Part shown: piece by piece, positions 38,401 to 51,100 of the stretch
Numbering within the stretch: the stretch's first letter is position 1
Layout: every line of letters starts with the position of its first letter
Origin: Xiphias gladius
Lineage: Eukaryota > Chordata > Actinopteri > Istiophoriformes > Xiphiidae
NCBI RefSeq assembly: GCF_016859285.1
Contig: NC_053418.1
Location: 22,871,829-22,935,828 of the forward strand
Reading direction: 5' to 3'
Length of the DNA stretch: 64,000 bases
The notes under the pieces: generated by a model
The model's input: the letters and a program-made list of their open reading frames with translations, nothing else
Told to the model about the DNA's origin: nothing
Databases searched by the model: none
Position numbers and translations under genes: made by a program

Positions 38401-41400
38401 GTATTTGCATAAGATACAGTCATCCTTCTTTCCCTGATAAATCATCGATACGGGACTCCTCTCCATTCAACCACATTTTTATCTGCCGCTCAGTGAGCGA
38501 AAGGATTTTTAGATGTACAGTCGCTCACCACACAACATTACTTCCTATGGAAAGAAGAATATGTTATTTTAACACCATACTTTGTGTCAAATTCCCCAGC
38601 AGAAAACTCGAAGAGTTTAAAAAGACTTCAAAATGATGTACCTTTAAACACAAGTTGCCATTTTCTTTCTTTCCATGTTGTTCATTCCCTTTAATCACTA
38701 AATGTGGTTCATGTTTAAGTGTGTATAGTCTACAGGGGAGGTTAAGGATGAGTTTAATATCTGTGCTTTAATTGCATTAGAAGTAACCACGGAGCCAAAG
38801 TCTTAAGAAGTTTCCCTTTTATGTCTCACCCATAACCATGCATCTACAATGGTGAACACTTGCACTTACTAACTAAATATGGCTGTGTGTTTATTTCTCA
38901 ATTAATGTGACAGACCGAGTGTATCAGGAGCAGAAAGTGGGCTGTGATTACCAGGGAACTGGTAGGTGTATCCGGGAGTGATGCCAGCGTAGCTCCGGCT
39001 GGTGTAGGTGGCTGTCTGGAAGCCTGGATAACCTGTGGAAACAGAATCACTGTCAACATCTGGATTACACCAAAAAACATCGGCAGTATGAGAAAAATAT
39101 CTGCCCATATGCAGGGTTAAGAGACAGTGCAAACCAGTATCAGTGTTGTATTTAAAGGAAATGCCTGACACAAATGGAGTAACGTGTGTGTGTGTGAGTG
39201 TGTGTGTGTGTGTGAGAGAGAGTTTGTGTGCTGCCCCCTAGGAGTGGAGCCTGGTAATGTCTGTGACATGCAGGTGGGTGATATTCTACACCTGCGGTCT
39301 GGATTTCTTCACTAGGACAGGACTGAGCTTACTGTCTTTGTCTTCTGTTTCACTCTCAGCAGTCAACATTACACAGTGATTTTCTTTGTATACAACCTGC
39401 CACCTGGAGAACTGACCTCAGGACAACATTCAGAGAGATAAAAATAATGTTTTCTATTACCACAAGATACCACAACTAATTTCTTCTTATTATTATTCAA
39501 ATTTTTTTTAATACTTGGGGGCACACCCCTTTATCTACACTGTACTAATGAAAGCACAGAGATACTGAAGAAAAAGGTGCAATTCTCAGACTGAGCAGTA
39601 GGTGGTGGCATGGGCATTGGCTTCAGACCCACAAACAGGTCCTGAACTATCGTGAATAAAATGAAATTCTGTCAATGCGTTGGCCCCACCATTGTGGTAA
39701 TGTAGTAACAATGCTCAAGGCAATGAGAATAGCGGAACTTTTAAAGGGCCATTCCAATAATTTTACACATTTCACTGGTCGTGAGGAGTACTACGCAGCT
39801 TGAGGCGAACAGTTTTAAAATGAGATCAAGAAACTTTTAACAGAAAGCCTGCAGTACAAACTGGAGGTATGAACTTTAATGGGCGGCATTGTGGGAAATG
39901 TAGGATCCGACATTTTTGGAACTTGGACAAAAAGGCTTAATGTCAGTATATGCAGTCTGCCTATGTTGCTTCTATATTGACCACTCTATTTTTAATCTGT
40001 CACCTGTGAGTCTCATAACTGCATGGAAGTGCAACACTAAAACTTTACAAACCTTAAAATTCAAACTTTAATAAAATATGAACATTATAAAACAAGCGCG
40101 AAACAAACATTATCACAATTATCTTTAATATTTAGCTGAAATGAATACGGCTAGGTGGCAGTTTGGAAATGTTTTTCAGTCAGTAAATTCTTTTTCATTA
40201 CTGCCATTTCTTTGGTCACTTCCAAAGTCTAAGGTCTAGATTTAACGAGGCTGCATGCTGGAGTGTTACAAGCTGACGTAGGCAGCCCAGTTCAGTGGTC
40301 AGCTCTCTCCCCATGACGCACCATGTGACCTTTAAGGAAGCAGGGGCCTTAATACAGGAATAGTCACTGTCAGGCTCAGGTGCACAGCCACATCCTTCCT
40401 GTCCTGATCAATACTAACTTACCAAGCATGCCAATGCCTAGCATGAAGGCGTCCATCCCATAGGGCATCACCCGAGAGCGCCCCCTGGCTGAGCCCGTGG
40501 GGGACATCACCTCCTTGGGCTGAGCTTTCTTACACTCCACCTGTTTCCAGACAAACGACAAATCAGTACTTTCTAGTTCCTGAATAAAATTACAATATCA
40601 GAGTGCTGTCACACACAGAGCTGCCCACCATTTTGTTGTTGATCTCGTGGAAGTGGATCTCGCAGACTTTCTCCACCACATCCTCATTCTCAAACGTCAC
40701 AAAGCCAAACCCTGGCGAGGACAAGGCAATTTTGTAAGCAGAAAAAATTTCACACAGTGTGGTGGATTTAGACGGTAGGCCTCTCTGTGCAGCAGTACAG
40801 CTAATTGTCTCCAGTAATCAGCGCTGTAATAGCCGCTTAACACATTTGCCCCCCCCCCATGCTGCTATTCTGCACTCATCCGTTCTTCCCTCCCCTGGCC
40901 AGAAGGCCCGGGCAAAGCTGGTAGGCTGTCATAATCGATCAGTCCTAGGGTAGGGAGGAGGTGCTTAAGGAGGCTTTATCCTGATCCCGATTAACGGACT
41001 GGCTAATTAGACTAGCCCTGTTCGTCTCCTCCAGCTCAGCCCACAGGAAGGAGGCCCATGGGGGGGGGGGATCAATAGACACCCAGGAAGGACTGGAGGA
41101 ATAGTAATAAACTGAGGAAGAGAAGGCGAGGAAAGGGAGAGATGTAGGGGGATAAATGGACAGAGAGAGAATCAGTCCGTCTCACCTCTATGTCTGTTGG
41201 TGGTCTTGTCAAACATGAGCATGGCATCGTCAACCTGGGGGGAGACAAACAACACAGTTTTTTAACGCGGCGCTCTCTCTCTTGCCACGCGGCATATTGC
41301 TTGACCTCAGCCCTTCTCAAGTTCTGCAGGGAGGCTCAGCAACAGATGGACAGAAAGGAGGGGGAAGAGGGCGAGAGGGAGGGAGGGGACTGGAGACAAG

Positions 41401-42078
41401 CGACAGGTTACAAAGAGGAGACCAAGGGAGCAAAGACAGGAAAATATGAAGAAATACTGCACACGGCAGACAGACATAATGGGTGACATGGAAAGTTGGA
41501 AGTTGTGTTTGCTGCTTAACTGCCCCGGTCACAATCCTTCTCACAGAGAACACATAATCCGCCCCCTTTCTCCCCTCCAAAGTTTGACATTCCCATGGCA
41601 ACTGTACAAAAAGTCCTTATAAAAGAGCTCGAGCCAACATCAAATATGCTTTATGAATTGTGGGAGAGTGCTAGTGAGACAAAGAGGCCCGCAAAGAGAG
41701 AAACACTGACAAACACACACACACACAAACACACACACACAAGAAAAGAAATTAGCCAGTCACAAGCAGAAAGGTGAATCCTGTGGGCAGGTGGAGACTC
41801 GATGAGAAGGGAGAGCTGATAGCGAGAGGAATAGCGACAGGTGGAGATATGGTGAATGAGAGCACAGAGAGTCCTGTAAGAGAGAGAGGGAAAAAAAGGA
41901 TTGGGTCAAAGTGGAAAGGGAGGAGGAAGAAGAGACAAAGGGAGAAGGAGACGGAGAACAAAGAGGCCTGGAGGCTTTGTTTGTTGGCACAGTCAGCCAT
42001 AATTCCTCCTCCTCTTCTCCCTTTGACCTCTCCCTCCAGCCCGGCCTCCCTTTATAGAGCAAAGACACAGGTGTCTAT

Positions 42079-42120
<42 letters not shown>

Positions 42121-45100
42121 CACACACACAAGTTTCTTATGTCAAAGTTGACCTACTCTTTCTCTCCCTCTCTGACATGTTTATACTCCAGTCTGCACAC
42201 AGAGGTCCAAATAAACAGTTGGTAAATTAATCTGTGATCTCATTCTATAATAAGTTTACTGGATATGATCCACTGAATAATTTGTCATAGTCACAAAGTC
42301 ACACATACTAGCACAGACTATGTGAACGTGTGTGTGTGTGTGTGTGTGAGTGTGTGTGTGTGCATGGACCCCCAAGGGCAGTTTGCCTACAGAAAGGTCA
42401 AAGGTGAGTGAGGAGTGTCAGCGTGAAAGGGGACCTGTTTCTCTGATGCCTCTCAAGTCACTGGTTCCTTCCAGCCTGACATTTGCTCAACGTCCGCAAC
42501 GTGTTCAACTCTGGATCTCTGGATCGAAAGCAGTCTTGATTTTCGCCGTTGAACTGACACTTTTATCCAAGTAGATAAGTCCACAGATTTCCAAAATTTG
42601 CAACGGTCAGTTGTATGAAGAGTAAGGTCAAGATACCAAGGACACATTTTTTAAAGCTAGAGAGCTATGATCTAAATTTGAGCCGACACCACAGAAACAG
42701 ATTTAACCAGGCAAATACACAGAAATTTTTACAATCCCAACATGAACTGAAACTGCGCAGTCGCCCTGGAGGACGCTGTCAAAACATCACAACAACGCCC
42801 AGGGTTCCCGTTAAACACCACAGACTGAGTTGATTGCACATCATTGCTCGATATTTCAAACACTGGGCATTTTAATGGCGTACCGCCGGACAATATTCCC
42901 TCTTATCCTTTTTTTTCCACCTCTCATCTTCCCTGTTATCCCCTGCCCATCCCTCTCCGCGCTCCTTTGTCCTCACCAGGACGGGACACAAAAGGTCCAG
43001 TGAGGCAGTCTAATCAGGAACTTCCATGGATGGCTGGAGCCTACATTTCACCGTCCATCCCTCGATATCTCTCTCGGCAAAAATTCATCTAGACGTTATG
43101 ATTGAGGAGGGAGCACAGAGAAACTTGAGGCCAAACCTTTGGCACTGAAAATTAAGTGCCATGCAGTCGGAAACACGACTGCTAAAACGGAATCTTCCCA
43201 TGTTTGACTTTGAAAAGTTTCAAGGGCCTGCAACGCACACTGTCAGTCGGAAATTTGCTGAAAAAATTTGGATGAATTTTTCCTTTTTGTTTGGTCTAAT
43301 TTGTTTTTGTGCAAGATGAATCAAAAGTTACACGGCGCTTAAACCACACTTATCGTTGATTTCACATTTAGGAGTGTGAACAATCCAGAAACTTCTAGTA
43401 TGCAGATAACTAACAAAATATTTGTCTAGCTTTGTACAGAGGCATAATGGCCCCGTAACCCCCCCCCCCACACACACACACACACCCCATCTTTGCCCCA
43501 GTTCCCTCTCTTATGCCTCTGCAAACCTCTCTCAATCAGGCCCCCCCCTCCCTTGTCGGTGCTTTTGTCAGTCCATCATCTATTCTCTGCCACATGCCTT
43601 CCCGAGACCTCAGAATATAAGAAACTTGGGCAAAACCTTATGTCGAAACATATTTAAAAAGACACAAACACATGAAGGACATGATGTGAAAGTTAAGGTT
43701 TTTGAGCATTACTCAACTTGTATTTATTGTTACTAAACTCCTGAGTTAACCCCCACCCAACACACACACTCATGCTAACACCCCTGAACACCACCTCATC
43801 CCTCCTCCTTCAGAACAAAACCCCCTTACCCACAGAATTACTTGGGGACAATGGGCAAGCCAGGTCACCACGGTAACGGGCCAGGAGGGGGTTGTGGGTA
43901 GGAGCAGCTGTTACATCAGATTAATTCAGATTCTGATAATCCCTCCTCCTTCCTCACCATCACCACACACTCACTACAAAACTTTTCTCCCCCCCTCCCT
44001 CTCCCTCCTCCTCTCTCTCTCCGCTCCCTCTTCTAGACCCCCTAACTTCGCCTGCTGCTCTCGGAGCCTCTCAGCCTCGTTATTTTTCCCTTCCTACCCT
44101 CTTCAAGCCTTTTCTCTCCAACCCCCCCCCCCCAATGCGCAGTAACTCCTTCATTTCCAGGCAGCCGCTCGATGCCAAGTGAAGTTTTTCTCAGAGAATT
44201 TGTTGTGAATCAGACTCGGCGGAGCTGGTGGGATGCAGCACCACGTTATTCTAAGCTGCTTGGTCGTTTCTGCGCTGATGCCACCAAGACAAACTTATGG
44301 GAACCCATTATAACTGACAAAGTAACCCTCATTTCGACTCTGACCCGCCTTGCTGTTTTTTCGTCATGTCATTTTGACCACAATCTGACACCACAACAGC
44401 TTTAACGCTCTCTTAACAATCACTCACCTTCCCAAACTGGTCAAAGTACTGCTTGACGTCCTCGATAGTTGTGTTCACTGACAGGCCTCCCACAAAGATC
44501 TTCTTGGTTCGAGTCACCAGCTGTAAGATTAGGAAAGACTGATGAACCATTTTTTTACACCCACTGTTCTCTCTGTTATCTTCAAGTACAGTTTTTATTT
44601 AATAATATATCAGTTTAGGTATCAGTTAACCAGTGCTTGACTTAAAATGTGTATATTTGTCCGGAAAGGTGCTGTAAAGGTTTAAATAATTACAAACACC
44701 TGTAATTATTATCCCTGTACTACTTCAGTGCTTTGAAATAAAACTAGTGTATTATTAGTATCAAATGTAGCCACATGCAGGTTATTCAGTAACACATCAG
44801 AGTTACTTTTTTACTGTTGCTATAACTGGTAGTAACCAACCAAAAAAATCATGACATAAATAGAATTACATGTTCAAAACAACTTCTCACACTGCCCCCC
44901 AAAACACAAGTAAATAGTCATTACCTCTGATTAAAAAAATAATTTAGATGAGATATTAGGGCTGCAACTAATGATTATGTTCATTATTGATTATTTTGCC
45001 GATTATTTTTTCCATTAATCAATAAATTGTTTGGTCTATAAAACATCAGAAAAAAGTGAAGAATGTCTATCACAATGTCTTAGAGCAAAGGTCTCAACAT

Positions 45101-48100
45101 TATATGTTTTGCTCGACCAACAGTCCAAAACCCAAAATATTCAGTTTACTATCTTTTAAAACCAAGAAAAGCAGCAAATCCTCACGTTTGAGAACCTGGA
45201 AGCATAAAAAATTTAGAATTTTTACCTTAAAATGACTTAAACGATCAGTTGATTATCAGAATAGTTGGTGATAAATTCTGCATTGATGGACTAATTGATT
45301 AATCTACAGATCACTGCAGCTCTAAGAAATACAGCAGAAAACTTCACTTTTGTGCAGAAGGACGATCAAAAGATATCTGTCTCGTCATTCACAGGAGGGG
45401 ATACAGAAATGCACAACTTTCTGAACATTAGTACAGAGGGATGAGGCCATCTGTTCGAGAGGTGCAAAGGAAAAGTCATAGAACAGATGTCTGCATGCAC
45501 TGCTGCTCTCAACAATTATTTAAAAATGTATGTGTTTAAATAGGTAAATACAATGAGCAACGTATTGTTTTGAGCAGATGAGCAAACGGAAAACCTAGGA
45601 GAGGATAACATGCCAGGCTATGAAAAGAATTACATTAAAACTTTTAGTGAAAAACCATAATTATGTTGAATATAGACGCACATAACCAAGATGATAATTT
45701 TTAATATAATTTTGTTTCATACGTCGGGTTCACAGTTCAGGCTCTAGCCTATGAGACCCAAACAGGCTGACAGCGCCAAAACATGGCACCTCTCCTTTCT
45801 TCTTAATATTACCCGCATGCATCTCTTCTGTGACGTTTGCTGACCTAAAGTACACAAAATCTTTGAACAATTCCCTATTTCCTGGACACAAAGCCAACGC
45901 TGGCTGCAGCTGACACTTTCTTCCACTTTCTTCCACTTTCTTTCACTTTCTTCCACTTTCTTCCACTTTCTTCCACTTTCTTCCACTTTCTTCCACTTTC
46001 TTCCACTTTCTTCCACTTTCTTCCACTTTCTTCCACTTTCTTCCACTTTCTTCCACTTTCTTCCACTTTCTTCCACTTTCTTCCACTTTCTTCCACTTTC
46101 TTCCACTTTCTTCCACTTTCTTCCACTTTCTTCCACTTTCTTCCACTTTCTTCCACTTTCTTCCACTTTCTTCCACTTTCTTCCACTTTCTTCCACTTTC
46201 TTCCACTTTCTTCCACTTTCTTCCACTTTCTTCCACTTTCTTCCACTTTCTTCCACTTTCTTCCACTTTCTTCCACTTTCTTCCACTTTCTTCCACTTTC
46301 TTCCACTTTCTTCCACTTTCTTCCACTTTCTTCCACTTTCTTCCACTTTCTTCCACTTTCTTCCACTTTCTTCCACTTTCTTCCACTTTCTTCCACTTTC
46401 TTCCACTTTCTTCCACTTTCTTCCACTTTCTTCCACTTTCTTCCACTTTCTTCCACTTTCTTCCACTTTCTTCCACTTTCTTCCACTTTCTTCCACTTTC
46501 TTCCACTTTCTTCCACTTTCTTCCACTTTCTTCCACTTTCTTCCACTTTCTTCCACTTTCTTCCACTTTCTTCCACTTTCTTCCACTTTCTTCCACTTTC
46601 TTCCACTTTCTTCCACTTTCTTCCACTTTCTTCCACTTTCTTCCACTTTCTTCCACTTTCTTCCACTTTCTTCCACTTTCTTCCACTTTCTTCCACTTTC
46701 TTCCACTTTCTTCCACTTTCTTCCACTTTCTTCCACTTTCTTCCACTTTCTTCCACTTTCTTCCACTTTCTTCCACTTTCTTCCACTTTCTTCCACTTTC
46801 TTCCACTTTCTTCCACTTTCTTCCACTTTCTTCCACTTTCTTCCACTTTCTTCCACTTTCTTCCACTTTCTTCCACTTTCTTCCACTTTCTTCCACTTTC
46901 TTCCACTTTCTTCCACTTTCTTCCACTTTCTTCCACTTTCTTCCACTTTCTTCCACTTTCTTCCACTTTCTTCCACTTTCTTCCACTTTCTTCCACTTTC
47001 TTCCACTTTCTTCCACTTTCTTCCACTTTCTTCCACTTTCTTCCACTTTCTTCCACTTTCTTCCACTTTCTTCCACTTTCTTCCACTTTCTTCCACTTTC
47101 TTCCACTTTCTTCCACTTTCTTCCACTTTCTTCCACTTTCTTCCACTTTCTTCCACTTTCTTCCACTTTCTTCCACTTTCTTCCACTTTCTTCCACTTTC
47201 TTCCACTTTCTTCCACTTTCTTCCACTTTCTTCCACTTTCTTCCACTTTCTTCCACTTTCTTCCACTTTCTTCCACTTTCTTCCACTTTCTTCCACTTTC
47301 TTCCACTTTCTTCCACTTTCTTCCACTTTCTTCCACTTTCTTCCACTTTCTTCCACTTTCTTCCACTTTCTTCCACTTTCTTCCACTTTCTTCCACTTTC
47401 TTCCACTTTCTTCCACTTTCTTCCACTTTCTTCCACTTTCTTCCACTTTCTTCCACTTTCTTCCACTTTCTTCCACTTTCTTCCACTTTCTTCCACTTTC
47501 TTCCACTTTCTTCCACTTTCTTCCACTTTCTTCCACTTTCTTCCACTTTCTTCCACTTTCTTCCACTTTCTTCCACTTTCTTCCACTTTCTTCCACTTTC
47601 TTCCACTTTCTTCCACTTTCTTCCACTTTCTTCCACTTTCTTCCACTTTCTTCCACTTTCTTCCACTTTCTTCCACTTTCTTCCACTTTCTTCCACTTTC
47701 TTCCACTTTCTTCCACTTTCTTCCACTTTCTTCCACTTTCTTCCACTTTCTTCCACTTTCTTCCACTTTCTTCCACTTTCTTCCACTTTCTTCCACTTTC
47801 TTCCACTTTCTTCCACTTTCTTCCACTTTCTTCCACTTTCTTCCACTTTCTTCCACTTTCTTCCACTTTCTTCCACTTTCTTCCACTTTCTTCCACTTTC
47901 TTCCACTTTCTTCCACTTTCTTCCACTTTCTTCCACTTTCTTCCACTTTCTTCCACTTTCTTCCACTTTCTTCCACTTTCTTCCACTTTCTTCCACTTTC
48001 TTCCACTTTCTTCCACTTTCTTCCACTTTCTTCCACTTTCTTCCACTTTCTTCCACTTTCTTCCACTTTCTTCCACTTTCTTCCACTTTCTTCCACTTTC

Positions 48101-51100
48101 TTCCACTTTCTTCCACTTTCTTCCACTTTCTTCCACTTTCTTCCACTTTCTTCCACTTTCTTCCACTTTCTTCCACTTTCTTCCACTTTCTTCCACTTTC
48201 TTCCACTTTCTTCCACTTTCTTCCACTTTCTTCCACTTTCTTCCACTTTCTTCCACTTTCTTCCACTTTCTTCCACTTTCTTCCACTTTCTTCCACTTTC
48301 TTCCACTTTCTTCCACTTTCTTCCACTTTCTTCCACTTTCTTCCACTTTCTTCCACTTTCTTCCACTTTCTTCCACTTTCTTCCACTTTCTTCCACTTTC
48401 TTCCACTTTCTTCCACTTTCTTCCACTTTCTTCCACTTTCTTCCACTTTCTTCCACTTTCTTCCACTTTCTTCCACTTTCTTCCACTTTCTTCCACTTTC
48501 TTCCACTTTCTTCCACTTTCTTCCACTTTCTTCCACTTTCTTCCACTTTCTTCCACTTTCTTCCACTTTCTTCCACTTTCATCTTTCATACCTTAATAAA
48601 TCATCAATGAAGGTGTAACAGATCCGTGTTATCCTCCTCTTGGCCTAGCACAATGTATTCACCGCTCCTAAATCAAAGGAATGATGTCAAAGACACCTGT
48701 TTTTTTAAGGCTTATTGTCCCCGCAATTCGCTGTGCTAATAAACAGAATGACACCACCTAGATGAAGTTGACATCAAATGTACAGAATGTTCTCAAATCA
48801 ATGCACTTTGAGATCAAAAGATGGTGATGTTTCCTCATTACCACCTGCTTCAGACAGCAGGCCGACTACGCACAACGTGTGTGCGTATAAGTGTGCCTTT
48901 CAGTAATGTCAGTTTGAATGAACCTGCGCCTACAGTGATGTAGTAGCAGGTGATGTCTGCTGTAGTTGGTTGTCATTAGGGCTGGGGATCAAACCTTGTT
49001 TGTTTTGGAAGTGACTGAAATGAGGTCATAGCAGAATAACAAGTTGCACCGAAAGTTGGCGTCCAATGTCTGACCCGATTCCATAATTTTGCCAATTTTA
49101 GATGGTGTTTTATTTAGGCAAAGTTTTTGTACAGTTGCTTCTGTATAGCGAGAATTAAACATTTGAAAAAGGGCTTTTGTATGAGAACATTATATTTCTC
49201 ACAGTAACATATTCCCAAAAAAATTGACCATTTTGGTATCAATGCCAAAATCCAGTTCTCAGAACATTTCAAATGATATGTGGTCCTAATGATCAACAAA
49301 AAGAATTTCTTTTACCGTAAAACATCTTATTCTTATACAGATTTCTATTTTTTTCTCTTATATTACAAAGACTTATGGCTGCGTCTAATCATCATCTTCA
49401 TTATCAATTCCTCTCACTTCATCATCTCTCATGTTTTCAAATGATTTGTCGATTAACTAATTTATTGCGAGGCTATAAAACGTAAGAAAACTGCAAAAGA
49501 GGTCCTTCATAGTGCTCCCAGCGCTGTCTGAGTGCTTCTTTTATTTGACCAGCAGTCAGTTTATAATGATATACTGTGAAGCAGCATGTTCTCATATTTG
49601 AGAAGCTGAAACCGGTGAATGTTTGGCAGTTCACCAAACATTGGATTGGATTAAATACTTAGGTATTTAATTCATTATCCAATTTTTGTTAATTAATTTT
49701 AACAATCAATTTATCAACTAATCATTCTATCACTAATTAGGATAAAAGCAAGGAGAAAACTGGTTGAAAAATGGTGTGTAAACTGAATTAGGGTGAGTTA
49801 CTGCTCTACATTCTTGAGTGAGGTTTTTTGTATGTATGCTTGCTTGTGTTTATATTCCAATATGTGAATGGTGTACACACATGTACCTTTGACGTACTTA
49901 TGCGTGGTTGTGTGTGCGTGTGTGTGCCCACAGTTGTGCTCAGGTGGAATGCCTGGGAATGTCCAGTGAACCCCTGCCTCTCTCCTCACTACCATGTGAC
50001 ATGTGATCTCCTGGAATCTCACACCGGCACTACAATCACAAACACACCTCACTTCGTCGAGGAGAGCCCGAGAGGGAGGACAAGTGTGTCAGACAGAGAG
50101 TGAGAGAGGGGGACACGGAGGGAGAGGAGGACGGGACGGAGGAGAGGGAGCTGTCAATCACACCACACTGACAGCAGATCCACCCAATTTTGTTTGTTTG
50201 TGTTTGTTTGTTTTTGCCTCCCTTCAGCTTTGGACGAAGGTGATGACAACAACAGGGACCATTCATCATCATCCTGTACGCTTTCAGGTGATCCGGATCG
50301 TCCTGTGCCCTGCAGTCCCTTACACTTACATCCAGGAGAAAGGACACGCTTAACTTTTCTTTAGCAGTATCACTCTCTTGATATTAATCTTAGCACTACA
50401 ACTACAAAAAAAACAACAGAATTGAGCCCGCTGAATGTCACCAAGGTTGAGATTGGAGAGAGAACCCCACCATGCCATGAGAATGCAATCATAGACAGGC
50501 TGTAAAATTGGAATTTGAGACCTCTATATTAGTCTATGCTGGTCTAATAGAGCTAGAGAACAACTAGTCTACTCCACACTGTACTGCTGTTACACTAACA
50601 GATGGTGAGACAGTACAGCGCTAAGATTAGTCCGTAACCATGAGAGGGTAGAGTTGAACTACAGTAGAGAGCTAGAGCCTCTATGGTAAACCACATGCGT
50701 TTACCAGAGTCAGGGTAACAGTGTTGTTTTCTAATAAGAGTCGACATCACCGCCAGTTTTTTCTTTTTTTCTTTTCCTTTTTCTTCTTTTTCTTTTGTTC
50801 TAGAGAGCAGAGTGAGAAGACTATAGGCTAAGACTGGAGGATCAGATGCAGAGTCTACTGTTTAGTTTCTATGGTGGCTAGACTACTCTGATAGTCACCT
50901 CCGGTCACCAACCCTCCTGATGTCCAACACTCCTGTGCACATTCAAAAACAAACAAACAGACACACACACAAACAAACAAAATCAAACACATGGCAGCAC
51001 ACGGAACATTCGTGGGGAGGAAACTGTGGACATTAAACAGATAAAGTGGCTGTATGAATGAAATCGGTTTGTTTCATGGAAAAAATGTTGATCTAGCAAA

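Noticed and set aside
41072-42151. Many overlapping open frames on both strands in the msi1 intron
   Set aside because: CT- and AG-rich low-complexity DNA with microsatellites; no domain and no splice-consistent exon.
45911-48580. CRISPR array or transposon terminal array as an explanation for the repeat
   Set aside because: There are no spacers between units, the genome is eukaryotic, and no inverted ends or target-site duplication are visible at the flanks.
45744-48589. Three minus-strand open frames of 879-940 aa (Lys/Glu/Trp-rich repeat 'proteins')
   Set aside because: They are by-products of the stop-free 10-bp repeat; the non-repeat ends are short, unlike any family, and the locus is inside an msi1 intron.
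50003-50353. Overlapping 103- and 116-aa open frames in the msi1 intron
   Set aside because: No family match and no conserved splice context; purine-rich sequence accounts for the open frames.
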